A stretch of DNA of 64,000 bases, from positions 3,824,173-3,888,172 of the forward strand of contig NC_046638.1 in assembly GCF_900324485.2 (NCBI RefSeq), read 5' to 3'. The DNA comes from Mastacembelus armatus (lineage: Eukaryota > Chordata > Actinopteri > Synbranchiformes > Mastacembelidae). The position numbers and the translations under genes were made by a program. The notes under the pieces are model-generated. The model was not told the origin of the DNA. It saw only the letters and a program-made list of their open reading frames with translations, and did no database searches. Within the stretch, counting starts at the first letter, position 1, and every line of letters starts with the position of its first letter. Positions 11,892 to 23,637 of the stretch are shown in pieces.

Positions 11892-14098
11892 TTAATTCTG
11901 GCCATACGAGTTTTTGAAGCGTTCAATGAGATAGTCGCCTGCTGTAATCGGGGGGTATTTGTTGGAGCCATCACAGCAGGTGATCAGAGCTTCATCATCA
12001 GGGTGGACAAAGAAGGCCATGGACTGACGTGTGCTGGAGTCTCCATTTGAAGGCAATAAAACCCTGTGGACCTGAGGAACAAGGAACAACTACGATGACA
12101 AGTTTTTATTCTTTCACAACAACATGAACCATAACTCTTATTACTTGTACTGAGTCAGTCACTGAGTGGTATTTCTTAAAACACCAAGGTCTAAATCATT
12201 TCTGTTCTCTGGTAGTTGAGATTTGTGAAACTAAAGCTAAAAAAAACTCAGATACAGAGCATTTAAACTTACAGTATGTGATCTTAGTGAGTCTACTTGG
12301 GTAAAACCATCTGTTTCAAATACTTTTTACTCTCTCCTTTCACTCACCACAGAGACAAACTGATCGCTGGTCCAGCGCTGCATCAGGTCAGCGATGTTGA
12401 TGAGGACTGTCCCGGGGATACAGGGAGCACAGACGAAATCACCTGAACGGTTCTGGACCTGAAGGTTGACAAGTGTCAGGAGGATTAAATAACTGAACAC
12501 TTTTCTTCCATTCTAGCAAAAAACTGTTTTTAAGATTTTATTTATCTATGTATATTTTATAAATCCAGATGATTCTGTTGTTACCTGCAGACCTTCAGAG
12601 CCCTGGAACAACAGTGTGAAGGTGCCGTAGTCAGAATGCTCTCCACAGCGAACCTGACCTTCCTTTGCTTTTTCACTGTTCACTGATGGGTAGTAGAGGG
12701 ACCGCAGAGTTGTGCCATTTACATCAGCTGCAGGAGAAAAACAGAAATGAAATTCCTCCAAGAAAGTCACATTTCCTATCATCTGGTGCTAAACGTCTTT
12801 GCTGGCATTGCAGAAAACTAAACACAGTCTGAGGAAGGAGACTGTCTGTATTTCTGGGACATTGTGTGTGGAGGAAATGCTCTTGAGCAAATCTCTGTAA
12901 CTTCACCTCCTTTATCGACTGAGCAGCATCAGAAAATGTGCACACATGCTCAGAAGAGTCTCAGTGATAAAAAGAATCAATCCACAGTGCTACCACACAT
13001 CAGCTGCTCTACACTGATTGTTTTGCACCTTCCACCCTTATTTTTAGACTGACAACAAACTGCAGAGTGGTGTTTTCTGAACATACTTCCTATAAAACGA
13101 TGTGTACTCAGGAGCACCTCTGGGTCCAGACCCAGGCTGAGGGCCATGACCCTCAGCACCCTCAGAGAGAGCTCTTTACAGCGCTGGTAGAAAGACGTAA
13201 GAATCTCCTGGAAGTCTTTTACATCTTCTGATGACGGCCATTTCTACCACAGAGGAGAAGAACATTAGAGCCTGAGCAGTTCTAGATGTCTGAGGCTGAC
13301 GATAATATGGTCAAGTTAAAAATATATATCTGCATATTCATTTTTAATATAAACACAAAAGCTTATATTGTTTATATATATGTAAATTATTTCAATTTAC
13401 TTCATTGCTTGTTGTTTGGTGATTCTATATTGTTTGTTATATAGTCATTGCTGTTGGAAAGCAAATCACTCCCCTGGGGATACATATCAAAAGGCTGATT
13501 TATCAGTCAGGCACTTTAACCATCGAACTGACAATGACATAAAGATCTGTACTCAATTATGAATCATTACTGTGTCAGGGTCAAGAGACGTAAGGTTGAA
13601 TGACTCCTTAAGGTCTCCAGGTCGACGGGGATTCAACCTGAAACAAAGTCATATGAATTTAAAAGCAGACACAGAAAACAAAGAACAGACTTTCTTAAAA
13701 CACATCCATACAAAAATGTGTCCACGGTCTGAATCCTACCTCTCAGTCTCCATAGACACCCAGCCGTGGTTAACACTGTTGGGAAAGTTACCCCTGCTGA
13801 AGGGTTTTTTCAGTTCCTCTGGCTGCAAGAAGAACTTCTTGGATATGTCCATAACACGGGCCACCTAAGCCAATACACACAAAACGCATTTAGACGCTTC
13901 CAACAAACTAAACACAGCGTTGAATTTATTTACTGGCCTCACCTCTTCCTCAGTGATCCCAGTGTTTTTCAGAAACGCAAAACCGACTTCGATAAAAGCT
14001 GTTTTCATCTCTTCGCTCAAGCTGCACAGCTGCTGGTCAGAAACATCTGGACGAGCACCTATGCTGCACGCGCCAAAGTCCAGCACCGGGATACTCAT
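11892..14098 (-). CDS. 2-oxoglutarate/Fe(II) oxygenase, array copy B
   Basis: Same enzyme as copy A, with all seven exons intact and in frame: 14098-13943, 13864-13740, 13637-13571, 13243-13087, 12727-12585, 12458-12348, 12071-11892. Predicted 312 residues with the HxD...H iron triad (His199, Asp201, His255) and Arg268/Ser270. Exon 1 differs from the other copies (GACSIGARPDVSDQQL). Intron 1 is only 78 bp, as in copy D. Exons 5-7 are nearly identical to those of copy A, including the C-terminus YGQN, except for the LPSNGDSS segment. The gene spans 2.2 kb and is the most compact copy apart from D. Confidence 0.88.
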
Positions 14099-14109
14099 TT
14101 TTCAGGATC

Positions 14110-14594
14110 TCAAATTTAGATCTGAGAGAAAAAGGCTCAGGACTGTTTGAAAAATGTCTGAAAACAAAACGCCTATTTTAGTCATGTGAGCTGGATCTTC
14201 TTCTTCGTGTTTCAACGGCGGATGTCAACCATCAATACAGGTGCATTACGGCACCTTCTGGTTCGGAGCATGGATCGACGAAGGAGTTTCATTCTATTCA
14301 AAAGTACTTGTCTTTCCTTGGCCTACCTGGGTTTCTGACTGCTGTATTAACTTTGTTGTCGAGATTATACATCTAATGCACCTTTTATCTCCATATTCCA
14401 CGTTTGCTGCCATTCTTCCTGCGCTCCAAAGCAGAAGGTGCCGTAATGCCCCTATATTTATAATAGTGATGGCGAAGCTTTATGAAGCACTGAACCACTT
14501 TGACACAACTGCCAGACAGTGACATCCGCTTGTTGTCCTTGAGAACTGCATCTGAGCCTCATGGCTTCAGGCTGCAATGGATCTTATATTCTAT
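14110..14594. repeat. TIR element (MITE-like) upstream of copy B
   Basis: Inverted ends at about 14230-14268 and 14428-14458 share the core GCATTACGGCACCTTCTG in opposite orientations, with about 160 bp between them. This fits a small non-autonomous DNA transposon, here upstream of copy B. Related single ends lie at about 10115 and 24701. Boundaries are approximate and the superfamily is unassigned. Confidence 0.5.
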
Positions 14595-15032
14595 TGTAAC
14601 GACTATGGGCTAGCCCTGGAGCTACGCTAGGCTAACGGGTCACTGAGCCACACGGCTAACAGGGAGCTAGCAGCTAGCGCCGTACTAGTTCAGACACCAG
14701 AGAGAGGGAGAGAGCACACCTGCCCCATACACCGCACAACCCCAGGTGTCTCTGTGAGCTGGAGCAGTTACTTTAATAATGCAGCAGGAGGCAGTGTTGT
14801 CTCCCCACAGCTGATTTATTAGACAGTGAGCAAGAAAGATTCTCTCCCTTATATACATGCGCTGTCACCGAGCTCCTTCCCCCACACGTCGCTCTTAAGT
14901 TACGGTGACAGCTACATTTTCAATAAACCCACAACATAATCCAGCCTAACACAGTAACACTGAACATAACGGAACATAAACACTGCGTCAACCAACAACA
15001 ATTAACAACTCCCATAATGCACCTGGTCGTCA
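14595..15032 (-). mobile_element. Solo-LTR-like fossil (LTR retroelement)
   Basis: About 438 bp that, read on the - strand, starts TGACGACC and ends GTCGTTACA. Inside are a TATA-like TGTATATAAGG and an AATAAA signal, in the order expected of a long terminal repeat. No internal coding part is attached. I see no matching target duplication at the two ends, so it probably arose by recombination. Family unassigned; age uncertain. Confidence 0.5.
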
Positions 15033-15033
15033 A

Positions 15034-15108
15034 CCTTAAGGGGTCATTCAACCTTACGTCTCTTGACCCTGACACAGTAATGATTCATAATTGAGCACTG
15101 ATCTTTAT
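15034..15108 (+). pseudogene. Inverted orphan fragment of oxygenase exon 3
   Basis: About 75 bp equal, in reverse orientation, to the exon 3/intron 3 junction of the array genes (compare 6343-6412 and 13541-13610). It keeps the part encoding LKESFNLTSLDPDT and the donor site. It abuts the LTR-like fossil directly. It is far too short to work as a gene and marks a rearrangement in unit 2. Confidence 0.8.
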
Positions 15109-15683
15109 GGCTGCTTGCAGACTGATTTTCTGACCAAGACAGGGTCCTTATACAAGAGTTTGGAATTTCAATTAAAGCTCGTGGGGACAATAAAGTGAAT
15201 GAGTTGCAGGTTTAAGGTTTTGTGTTTCTTCTTTGCATCATACACATTGGTTCACTGATTATCTAAAAACTACAATACTGCTAAAGTACAACTAAAAATG
15301 TAAATTATTGTGAGAGCTTCAGTGACATATTTAAAACATTTTCCTTCGGTCACAAAGGACAAATATGTTTGCCTACGATTTGCAACTGGGTGACAGATTT
15401 CATGGGCAGAAACTCAGTTTTGGTTTGACTTCTAAAAATTCAAAAACGAAACCAAAGAAAATTATGAAACACAATGCCTTTATTTGAACATGAAAAATGT
15501 GGCCAAGATGGATCATCTGAGGTTACAAGAAAAAGAAATGGAACTAGCCTGCAGGACTGGAGAACAACTTTTGATGCAGATTATATTTGAGAAAATGAGA
15601 CCAGGTTTGAAGAAGGTGACAGCAAGATGGAGTCAAACCACACAATAAAACCACACAATCAACATGTTAAAACCTGTACCAAT
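15109..15683. other. Rearranged unit 2 spacer
   Basis: Bases from about 15187 to 15420 repeat the block found downstream of copy A (about 4085-4330). They are then fused to the right-hand block also seen at 10455 and 25040. This looks like the product of a deletion or unequal exchange between units. No gene. Confidence 0.6.
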
Positions 15684-15873
15684 CCATCCATCCATCCATC
15701 CATCCATCTTCTATACCCGCCTTTTCCTGAAAGCCAGGGTCACGGGGATCTGCTGGAGCCTATCCCAGCTCTCTCTCAGGTGAAAGGCAGGGGTCCACCC
15801 TGGACAGGTCACCAGTCCATCACAGGGCCACATATAGACACACAAAGACAGACAACCTCACACACTCACACTC
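15684..15873 (-). mobile_element. Rex3/RTE-like LINE 3' tail, unit 2
   Basis: Same insertion as at 10713, with target duplications ACCTGTACCAAT at 15672-15683 and 15874-15885. The terminal tract has six CCAT repeats here, against four in unit 1 and ten in unit 3. Confidence 0.75.
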
Positions 15874-15885
15874 ACCTGTACCAAT

Positions 15886-16840
15886 ATATAATGTAAATCT
15901 AGTGCAATTGAACACAGGTTATATAAAATAACATCAAATTAAACATACACACACATGAAATTGATATTTGTATTTGTAACATATGTGATTAAGACTGAAC
16001 TAGTTTCCCTCAGCATGTGACCTTACAATGCCCAGTTGATGGTGCTGATGACCCTTCACATTATGGAGGCTGTGGAATTGAGGAATTACCAACTGCATAA
16101 TAAATCAAATAGTGCTGGTGCAGCAGTTGGTGTCCACTGTGAGTTCAGTCTGCTGATTGTTGTCTTGCTACAGAGATTAAGATACAAATATATTTGAATG
16201 TAACATAATTGTGCTTTTGTGTTAGTGATGATCTCATGTATTGTAAAGTGGTTGTATGTATACGATGTGTCAGTGCTCATGGTTAAATACATTTCATTAG
16301 AATCAACACCACTTTAAATCAAACTGCAGCAGAGCAAATTTAAACTCATCTGTCACAGGAAGTATAAAAACTGAATTTAACTCCTGTGACTTCAGAAAAG
16401 TATTGATTATAGATTGATACAACAGGTGTGAGATAGCTAGGGCATAAAAATTAGAAAATATTTGTTTGAAGAACAAATGTATAATATTCATGTTCATTTT
16501 AGGTTTTTATTCAAAACTGTCAACCACCCAACCTCTGGGCAGCCCAGTACCTGGTCACTTCATTTGCTTTCAGTGTGAAGTTCTAGTAAACAGGGACCTT
16601 TTTAGTGCAGTAAAATTTAAGATTTGCCTAAAATGTCACCAGGTCAGTTTGTTTTATTTTAGTAGAAAACATGTTTAAGGTTAATATTTAGAAAATAATC
16701 TATTATAAACAAACTTCTGTATGTTCTTTTGTAAAAACTCAACTAATCAAAAACATAGTTTACTGATTAATATGTTTGTCACAGCCCTAATTAAAAACAC
16801 TTAGTTGGTTCATAAAAGGACAAATATATAGAGTACGTCT
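15886..16840. other. Unit 2/unit 3 boundary, non-coding
   Basis: Right-hand block of unit 2, then the left-hand block of unit 3 from about 16270. The E-box palindrome present in the other units is altered here (about 16380). No gene. Confidence 0.6.
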
Positions 16841-16887
16841 ACGATTTGCAGCTGTGTGTGTATGTGACAAACTTCATGGGCAGAAAT

Positions 16888-19800
16888 TTAAGTTTGGCCA
16901 TATGAGTTTTTGAAGCGTTCAGCGAGATAGTCGCCTGCTGTAATCGGGGGGTATTTGTTGGAGCCATCACAGCAGGTGATCAGAGCTTCATCATCAGGGT
17001 GGACAAAGAAGGCCATGGACTGACGTGTGCTGGAGTCTCCATTTGAAGGCAATAAAACCCTGTGGACCTGAGGAACAACGAACAACTACGATGACAAGTT
17101 TTTATTCTTTCACAACAACATGAACCATAACTCTTATTACTTGTACTGAGTCAAGTCACTGAGTGGTATTTCTTCAAACACCATGGTGTCAATCATTTCT
17201 GTTCTCTGGTAGTTGAGATTTGTGAAACTAAAGCTAAAAAAAACTCAGATACAGAGCATTTAAACTTACAGTATGTGATCTTAGTGAGTCTACTTGGGTA
17301 AAACCATCTGTTTCAAATACTTTTTACTCTCTCCTTTCACTCACCACAGAGACAAACTGATCGCTGGTCCAGCGCTGCATCAGGTCAGCGATGTTGATGA
17401 GGACTGTCCCGGGGATACAGGGAGCACAGACGAAATCACCTGAACGGTTCTGGACCTGAAGGTTGACAAGTGTCAGGAGGATTAAATAACTGAAGACTTT
17501 TCTTCCATTCTAGCAAAAAACTGTTTTTAAGATCTTATTTATCTATGTATATTTTATAAATCCAGATGATTCTGTTGTTACCTGCAGACCTTCAGAGCCC
17601 TGGAACAACAGCGTGAAGGTGCCAAAGTCAGAATGCTCTCCACAGCGAACCTGATCCTGCTTTGCTTTTTCACTGTTCACAGGTTGGTAGTAGAGGGACC
17701 GCAGAGTTGTGCTATTTACATCAGCTGCAGGAGAAAAACAGAAATGAAATTCCTCCAAGAAAGTCACATTTCCTATCATCTGGTGCTAAACGTCTTTGCT
17801 GGCATTGCAGAAAACTAAACACAGTCTGAGGAAGGAGACTGTCTGTATTTCTGGGACATTGTGTGTGGAGGAAATGCTCTTGAGCAAATCTCTGTAACTT
17901 CACCTCCTTTATCGACTGAGCAGCATCAGAAAATGTGCACACATGCTCAGAAGAGTCTCAGTGATAAAAAGAATCAATCCACAGTGCTACCACACATCAG
18001 CTGCTCTACACTGATTGTTTTGCACCTTCCACCCTTATTTTTAGATTGACAACAAACTGCAGAGTGGTGTTTTCTGAACATACTTCCTATAAAACGATGT
18101 GCACTCAGGAGCACCTCTGGGTCCAGACCCAGGCTGAGGGCCATGACCCTCAGCAACCTCAGAGAGAGCTCTTTACAGCGCTGGTAGAAAGACGTAAGAA
18201 TCTCCTGGAAGTCTTTTACATCTTCTGATGACGGCCATTTCTACCACAGAGGAGAAGAACATTAGAGCCTGAGCAGGTCTAGATGTCTGAGGCTGACGAT
18301 AATATGGTCAAGTTAAAAATATATATCTGCATATTCATGTTTTACATAAACATAAGTACCTAGGGTCAATAGTCCAGAGCAACAAAAGAAAGGTGACAAA
18401 AGAGTGTCAGCAAGAATGAAAGGAAAGGTGGACAAGACAGTGGTGAGACCAGCAATGTTGTCTGGTTTAAATTCAATTCAATTCAATTCAATTTTATTTG
18501 TATAGCTATAATTTTAGAAAAGTTATTTCTGAGATTTTTTGGCCCAAATACAATGACTTCTGTTTTCTCTGAGTTTAAAAGTAAAAAGTTACTGGTCATC
18601 CAGGCCTTTATGTCAGTTAGACAGGCTTGAAGTCTGGTTAACTGGTTTAGAGACAGTGGCACTGAGAAAAAGACAGGAAGCAGAGCTGGAGGTAGAAGAG
18701 CTGAAGATGTTGAGGTTCTCTCTGGGAGTGACGAGGATGGATAGGATCAGGAATGAGGACATCAGAGGGACAGCTCATGTTAGATGTTTTGGAGAAAAAG
18801 CCAGGGAAGCCAGATTGAGATGGTTTGGACATGTTCAGAGGAGGGACAGTGAATACATTGGTAAAAGGATGCTGAGGTTAGAGCTGCCAGGAAGGAGGCC
18901 TAGAGGAAGACCGAAGAGGAGGTTCTTGGATGTAGTGAAGGAGGACATGAGGATAGTTGGTGTGGGTGAGGAGGATACAGAGGATAGGGTTAAATGGAGG
19001 CAGATGATTGGCTGTGGTGACCCCTGAAGGGAGCAGCACGAAGGAAAAGAAGAAGTTTTACATAAAGAGTAAAATGATTATTTGTTTTATATTGTAAACA
19101 ACTGGACTTAACAGGACACATGCAATGAGGGATATTTTCTCAACCTCTTCAAACATTTCTGAGGGATTTCTGTAGACTGCTGTAGTTTCTTATCTATAAA
19201 TGCTGATGCTGATACTGATACAGCAGCTTCACATCATTCAATCATATCAAAAGGCTGATTTATCAGTCAGGCACTTTAACCATCGAACTGACAATGACAT
19301 AAAGATCTGTACTCAATTATGAATCATTACTGTGTCAGGGTCAAGAGACGTAAGGTTGAATGACTCCTTAAGGTCTCCAGGTCGACGGGGATTCAACCTG
19401 AAACAAAGTCATATGAATTTAAAAGCAGACACAGAAAACAAAGAACAGACTTTCTTAAAACACATCCATACAAAAATGTGTCCACGGTCTGAATCCTACC
19501 TTTCAGTCTCCATAGACACCCAGCCGTGGTTAACACTGTTGGGAAAGTTACCCCTGCTGAAGGGTTTTTTCAGTTCCTCTGGCTGCAAGAAGAACTTCTT
19601 GGATATGTCCATAACACGGGCCACCTAAGCCAATACAAACAAAACGCATGTTCCGACTAGAATCGTCATTTTTTGAGGAAAATGTGTGTGATTGCTGAAA
19701 ATATGTTGTTATTGGTGCTTGCAGCTGTTGGAGCTGGGAGGTTTAACATGCTGGTCACTGCAGAAGTGAGAGCATGTTCAAGATTGTCATGTATGAAAAA

Positions 19801-20976
19801 TATTAGACTCAACAAGTTATATAAGGATTATGTTCTTTTGCTTCAGTATTGTTTACACATACTCATGGGAAGAGCCTGGCCAGTCAGATCCACTCACTTT
19901 CTCGGTGGATCTGGCCTCTGGCCTCAAATGAGCTGGGCCAATCACAGCTCTTTATCTGCAATGGAGTGGGCCTTATGCTCCAGTTGGCCAACCAGATTTA
20001 AACAAGCCTTGCACATACGCACTGACTTGTTCTTAATGTTTCTCAATGCCAGTCCCAAGTCCACAAATCTTTCTACAACAGGCTTTTGCTGTTTACTCTG
20101 TTCAAAAATATGCACAGAACTGGTGATAACAGGGAATTCTCATGTTTTTACAACAAGAACAACAGTCATTCACTAGTCTCTTTACCACACGCCATGCGTC
20201 CATTGATCGGCCCCCTCAATCTCAACCCATGACAATCCAGAGAAATTATTTGTATAGAATAGAAAAAGAGTTAGTCTTCACACAGGAAGGTCCCTGCTGG
20301 GTTGAAACTCTATTGGACAGTTTCTCAGCAGAAACCTACCTATCAGAATCAAGGTGCATGGCCAATTTGATTTAGGAGTCATGCCATTGAAACTCTAAAG
20401 CCAATAACAGGACAATGATGAGGGATTTTGGAGAATGAGACAACCATTATTTTCATTATGCACCAATTTGTAAGAAGTTTGCGTGAACTATGCAGGAAAG
20501 GGTCAGGAAAAAGTGTTTTTCTTCCAGCAATTACGAAATTATGACAGAAAACCCAACCACTGTAATAACTGGCCACATTGTGGCACTGTAGACGTAATTT
20601 TTCAGTATGTGAAGCATTTCAGCTGCATTGTTTTTTTGTTTTTTTTTTACAAAACCACGTCCCATAGACCGCCATTCAATAATAATAATAATAGGCGTCT
20701 AAAGACAGATGGAAGAAAATAAATAACAGGAAGAATAAACTGCTTTCAGCAATCACAGTAATTTAGACTCTTTCAAAATAAAAAACTAAACACAGTGTTG
20801 AATTTATCTACTGGCCTCACCTCCTCCTCAGTGATCCCAGTGTTTTTCAGAAAAACGAAACCAACTTTTAAAAAAGCTGTTTTCATCTCTTCGCTCAAGC
20901 TGCACAGCTGCTCGTCAGAAACATCTGGCTCATTCTGGAGGCTGCACGCGCCAAAGTCCAGCACCGGGATGCTCAT
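16888..20976 (-). CDS. 2-oxoglutarate/Fe(II) oxygenase, array copy C (mosaic)
   Basis: Seven intact exons: 20976-20821, 19624-19500, 19397-19331, 18240-18084, 17724-17582, 17455-17345, 17067-16888; predicted 312 residues. His199, Asp201, His255, Arg268 and Ser270 are present; the HxD motif reads HSDFG here and HSDYG elsewhere. Exons 1-3, intron 1 and the upstream flank match copy A almost base for base. Exons 5 and 7 instead match copy D (SLYYQPVNSEKAKQDQ, LAERFKNSYGQT). The gene is therefore a mosaic. Intron 3 holds a LINE with a second LINE nested inside it. Confidence 0.88.
18351..19054 (+). mobile_element. 5'-truncated LINE in intron 3 of copy C
   Basis: The 3' end of a LINE ORF2: the frame around 18656-19027 has LRWFGHVQRRD and GRRPRGRPKRRFLDVVKEDM and ends CGDP*, followed by a short A-rich tail. 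This protein tail is common in fish LINEs; I do not assign a clade. It is flanked by the 12-bp target duplication GTTTTACATAAA at 18339-18350 and 19055-19066. Copies A, B and D lack it. Confidence 0.8.
18470..18641 (-). mobile_element. Nested L2/CR1-like LINE fragment
   Basis: Inserted inside the LINE at 18351-19054, with an 8-bp duplication CTGGTTTA at 18462-18469 and 18642-18649. On the - strand it reads IKAWMTSNFLLLNSEKTEVI, typical of an L2/CR1-type reverse-transcriptase C-terminus, then jumps to the tail (AATTG)n. It is severely 5'-truncated with an internal deletion. Confidence 0.75.
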
Positions 20977-21115
20977 TTTTCCAGGGTCTCAAACGCTGAT
21001 CTGAGAGAAAAAGCTCAGGACTGTTTATAAAATATGTTTCATGAGAGAAAACTCCCGTGTGAGCATCTTCACGTAGGCTAGTCATGAGGCCATATCCAGC
21101 CAATGGGACAAACAA

Positions 21116-22005
21116 ACGTGCAAGTCTGTGGACGTGGCGTTTGACGGAGGAAGCATGGGTGCTTTATTTGGTGCCGAGTCAAAACTGCGTATGAAGAAAG
21201 TGTGTAACTCACAGCTGACTGAACAGGCCAATTAAAACTCGACTCATGGCCCAGAGGAGACCTGACATTAAAAGGTCGTGTGTTACTGTCTAAAGCTGAA
21301 GGCGACTGTCTCATTTATGTGGATTCATCATTTCACTTAGACAAAAACTGTAGACCAAAGGCTTTTTAACCTTTAGTGCAAACATTAGGTTATATATTAG
21401 AATCTGTGATCTGTAATTCTTGTAAACATGGTGCTTTGGACTGCAGTCTTACTTTAAAATACAAAGAAAGAAGCTATTTTGTCATGCAAAATGATGCACA
21501 GGGATAATTAATCATAATAATAATTATTAGAAACAATGCTGATATATTTCATATTAAAAATAGGTCTTTTTTCCTAAAAGACTGGTTTGGCAGAGAGACT
21601 ATGTAGGTTGGTCAGCTGTTTAACTTGGAAGGCTATCTCATGGACTCTCATTCAAATTACAGGGAAACAGTCAAAGTCCAGGGAAACAGGTTCATTGAGT
21701 TAACCTATGTTTGGATTATGCCCCATAATTTCTTCTGAGCAATAAAATTGAGGAATTATCTTTATCAAAATCTACATATATTTTACACTGTTAAACATTT
21801 TCTTAAAAATGTTCCTTTTGCTCTGCCCAGGCTGAAACTGTGCCTGGTTTATTTTGGCACTGTCAGTTTATTAAAAACTGTGGGTATACATTTGTTAGTC
21901 ATTCTTGTTGATAGTCATTACACTATCACTCTTAAACAGACCATTTCATATTGCACTAATGAGAAAGCTGTAAAAACTGTCACTCAATGTTCTGTATATA
22001 ATGTA
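21116..22005. other. Unit 3 intergenic block, left of Tc1
   Basis: Duplicate of 8160-9056 in unit 1, including the L1-type LINE relic at about 21735-21960. Small indels distinguish the two copies near 21336 and 21650. No gene. Confidence 0.6.
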
Positions 22006-22216
22006 CAGTGGGTACAGAAAGTATTCAGACCCCTTTAAATTTTTCACTCTTTGTGTCATTGCAGCCATTTGCCAAAATCAAAAAAGTTCATTTTATTTCT
22101 CATTAATGTACACTCAGCACCCCATCTTGACAGAAAAAAACAGAAATGTAGAAATTTTTGCAAATTTATTAAAAAAGAAAAACTGAAATATCACATGGTC
22201 ATAAGTATTCAGACCC
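22006..22216 (+). repeat. Tc1 left inverted repeat
   Basis: Starts CAGTGGGTACAGAAAGTATT. A direct repeat of the AAGTATTCAGACCC core sits at its inner end (about 22203-22216), the layout of the IR/DR group of fish Tc1 elements, where each end has two transposase sites. Confidence 0.85.
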
Positions 22217-22381
22217 TTTGCAGTGACACTCATATTTAACTCACATGCTGTCCATTTCTTCTGATCCTCCTTGAGATGGTTCTGCTCCTTCATTGGAGTC
22301 CAGCTGTGTTTAATTAAACTGATTGGACTTGATTAGGAAAGGCACACACCTGTCTATATAAGACCTTACAGCTCACAGTGC

Positions 22382-23421
22382 ATGTCAGAGCAAATGAGAA
22401 TCATGAGGTTGAAGGAACTGCCCAAGGAGCTCAGAGAAAGAACTGTGGCAAGGCACAGATCTGGCCAAGGTTACAAAAGAATTTCTGCAGCACTCAAGGT
22501 TCCTAAGAGCACAGTGGCCTCCATAATCCTCAAATGGAAAAAGTTTGGGACGACCAGAACTCTTCCTAGACCTGGCCGTCCAGCCAAACTGTGCAATCGT
22601 GGGAGAAGAGCCTTGGTGAGAGAGGTAAAGAAGAACCCAAAGATCACTGTGGCTGAGCTCCAGAGATGCAGTAGGGAGATGGGAGAAAGTTCCACAAAGT
22701 CAACTATCACTGCAGCCCTCCACCAGTCGGGGCTTTATGGCAGAGTGGCCCGACGGAAGCCTCTCCTCAGTGCAAGACACTGCAAGCCTGCATAGAGTTT
22801 GCCAAAAAACACATGAAGGACTCCCAAACTATGAGAAATAAGATTCTCTGGTCTGATGAGACCAAGATTGAACTTTTTGGCGTTAATTCTAAGCGGTGTG
22901 TGTGGAGAAAACCAGGCACTGCTCATCACCTGCCCAATACAATCCCTACAGTGAAACATGGTGGTGGGAGCATCATGTTGTGGGGGTGTTTTTCAGCTGC
23001 AGGGACAGGACGACTGGTTGCAATTGAAGGAAAGATGAATGTGGCCAAGTACAGAGATATCCTGGAAGAAAACCTCTTCCACAGTGCTCAGGACCTCAGA
23101 CTGGGCCGAAGGTTCACCTTTCAACAGGACAATGACCCTAAGCACACAGCTAAAATAACAAAGGAGTGGCTTTGGAACAACTCTGTGACCGTTCTTGACT
23201 GGCCCAGCCAGAGCCCTGACCTAAACCCAATTGAGCATCTCTGGAGAGACCTGAAAATGGCTGTCCACCAACGTTCACCATCCGACCTGACAGAACTGGA
23301 GAGGCTCTGCAAGGAAGAATGGCAGAGGATCCGCAAATCCAGGTGTGAAAAACTTGTTGCATCATTCCCAAGAAGACTCATGGCTGTACTAGCTCAAAAG
23401 GGTGCTTCTACTCAATACTGA
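22382..23421 (+). pseudogene. Tc1 transposase with one frameshift
   Basis: DD34E transposase of about 346 codons. The N-terminal part (22382 to about 22786) has two helix-turn-helix regions and a GRPAK hook. The catalytic part (to the stop at 23419-23421) has the first Asp in LWSDETK, the second in QQDNDPKH and the Glu in NPIEHLW. A one-base deletion near 22786 moves the frame and ends the first reading at 22793-22795; otherwise both halves are open. All three catalytic residues remain. Recent arrival is likely, given so little decay. Confidence 0.9.
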
Positions 23422-23426
23422 GCACA

Positions 23427-23637
23427 GGGTCTGAATACTTATGACCATGTGATATTTCAGTTTTTCTTTTTTAATAAATTTGCAAAAATTTCTATATTTC
23501 TGTTTTTTTCTGTCAAGATGGGGTGCTGAGTGTACATTAATGAGAAATAAAATGAACTTTATTGATTTTGGCAAATGGCTGCAATGACACAAAGAGTGAA
23601 AATTTTAAAGGGGTCTGAATACTTTCCGTACCCACTG
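23427..23637 (-). repeat. Tc1 right inverted repeat
   Basis: Reverse complement of the left repeat with a few mismatches, for example TTTCCGTACCCACTG at the outer end against CAGTGGGTACAGAAA on the left. Also carries the inner AAGTATTCAGACCC-type site. Confidence 0.85.

Larger units (their letters stand above)
22006..23637 (+). mobile_element. Tc1/mariner transposon, nearly intact
   Basis: A 1632-bp element with 211-bp inverted repeats (22006-22216, 23427-23637), flanked by TA at 22004-22005 and 23638-23639. It carries a transposase reading on the + strand. The equivalent place in unit 1 (TA at 9055-9056) is an empty site, which fixes the ends exactly and shows that the insertion is younger than the A/C duplication. 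Confidence 0.95.

Noticed and set aside
18470-18500. (AATTC)n run considered as an independent microsatellite
   Set aside because: It is the tail of the nested L2/CR1-like LINE, shown by the flanking target duplication.
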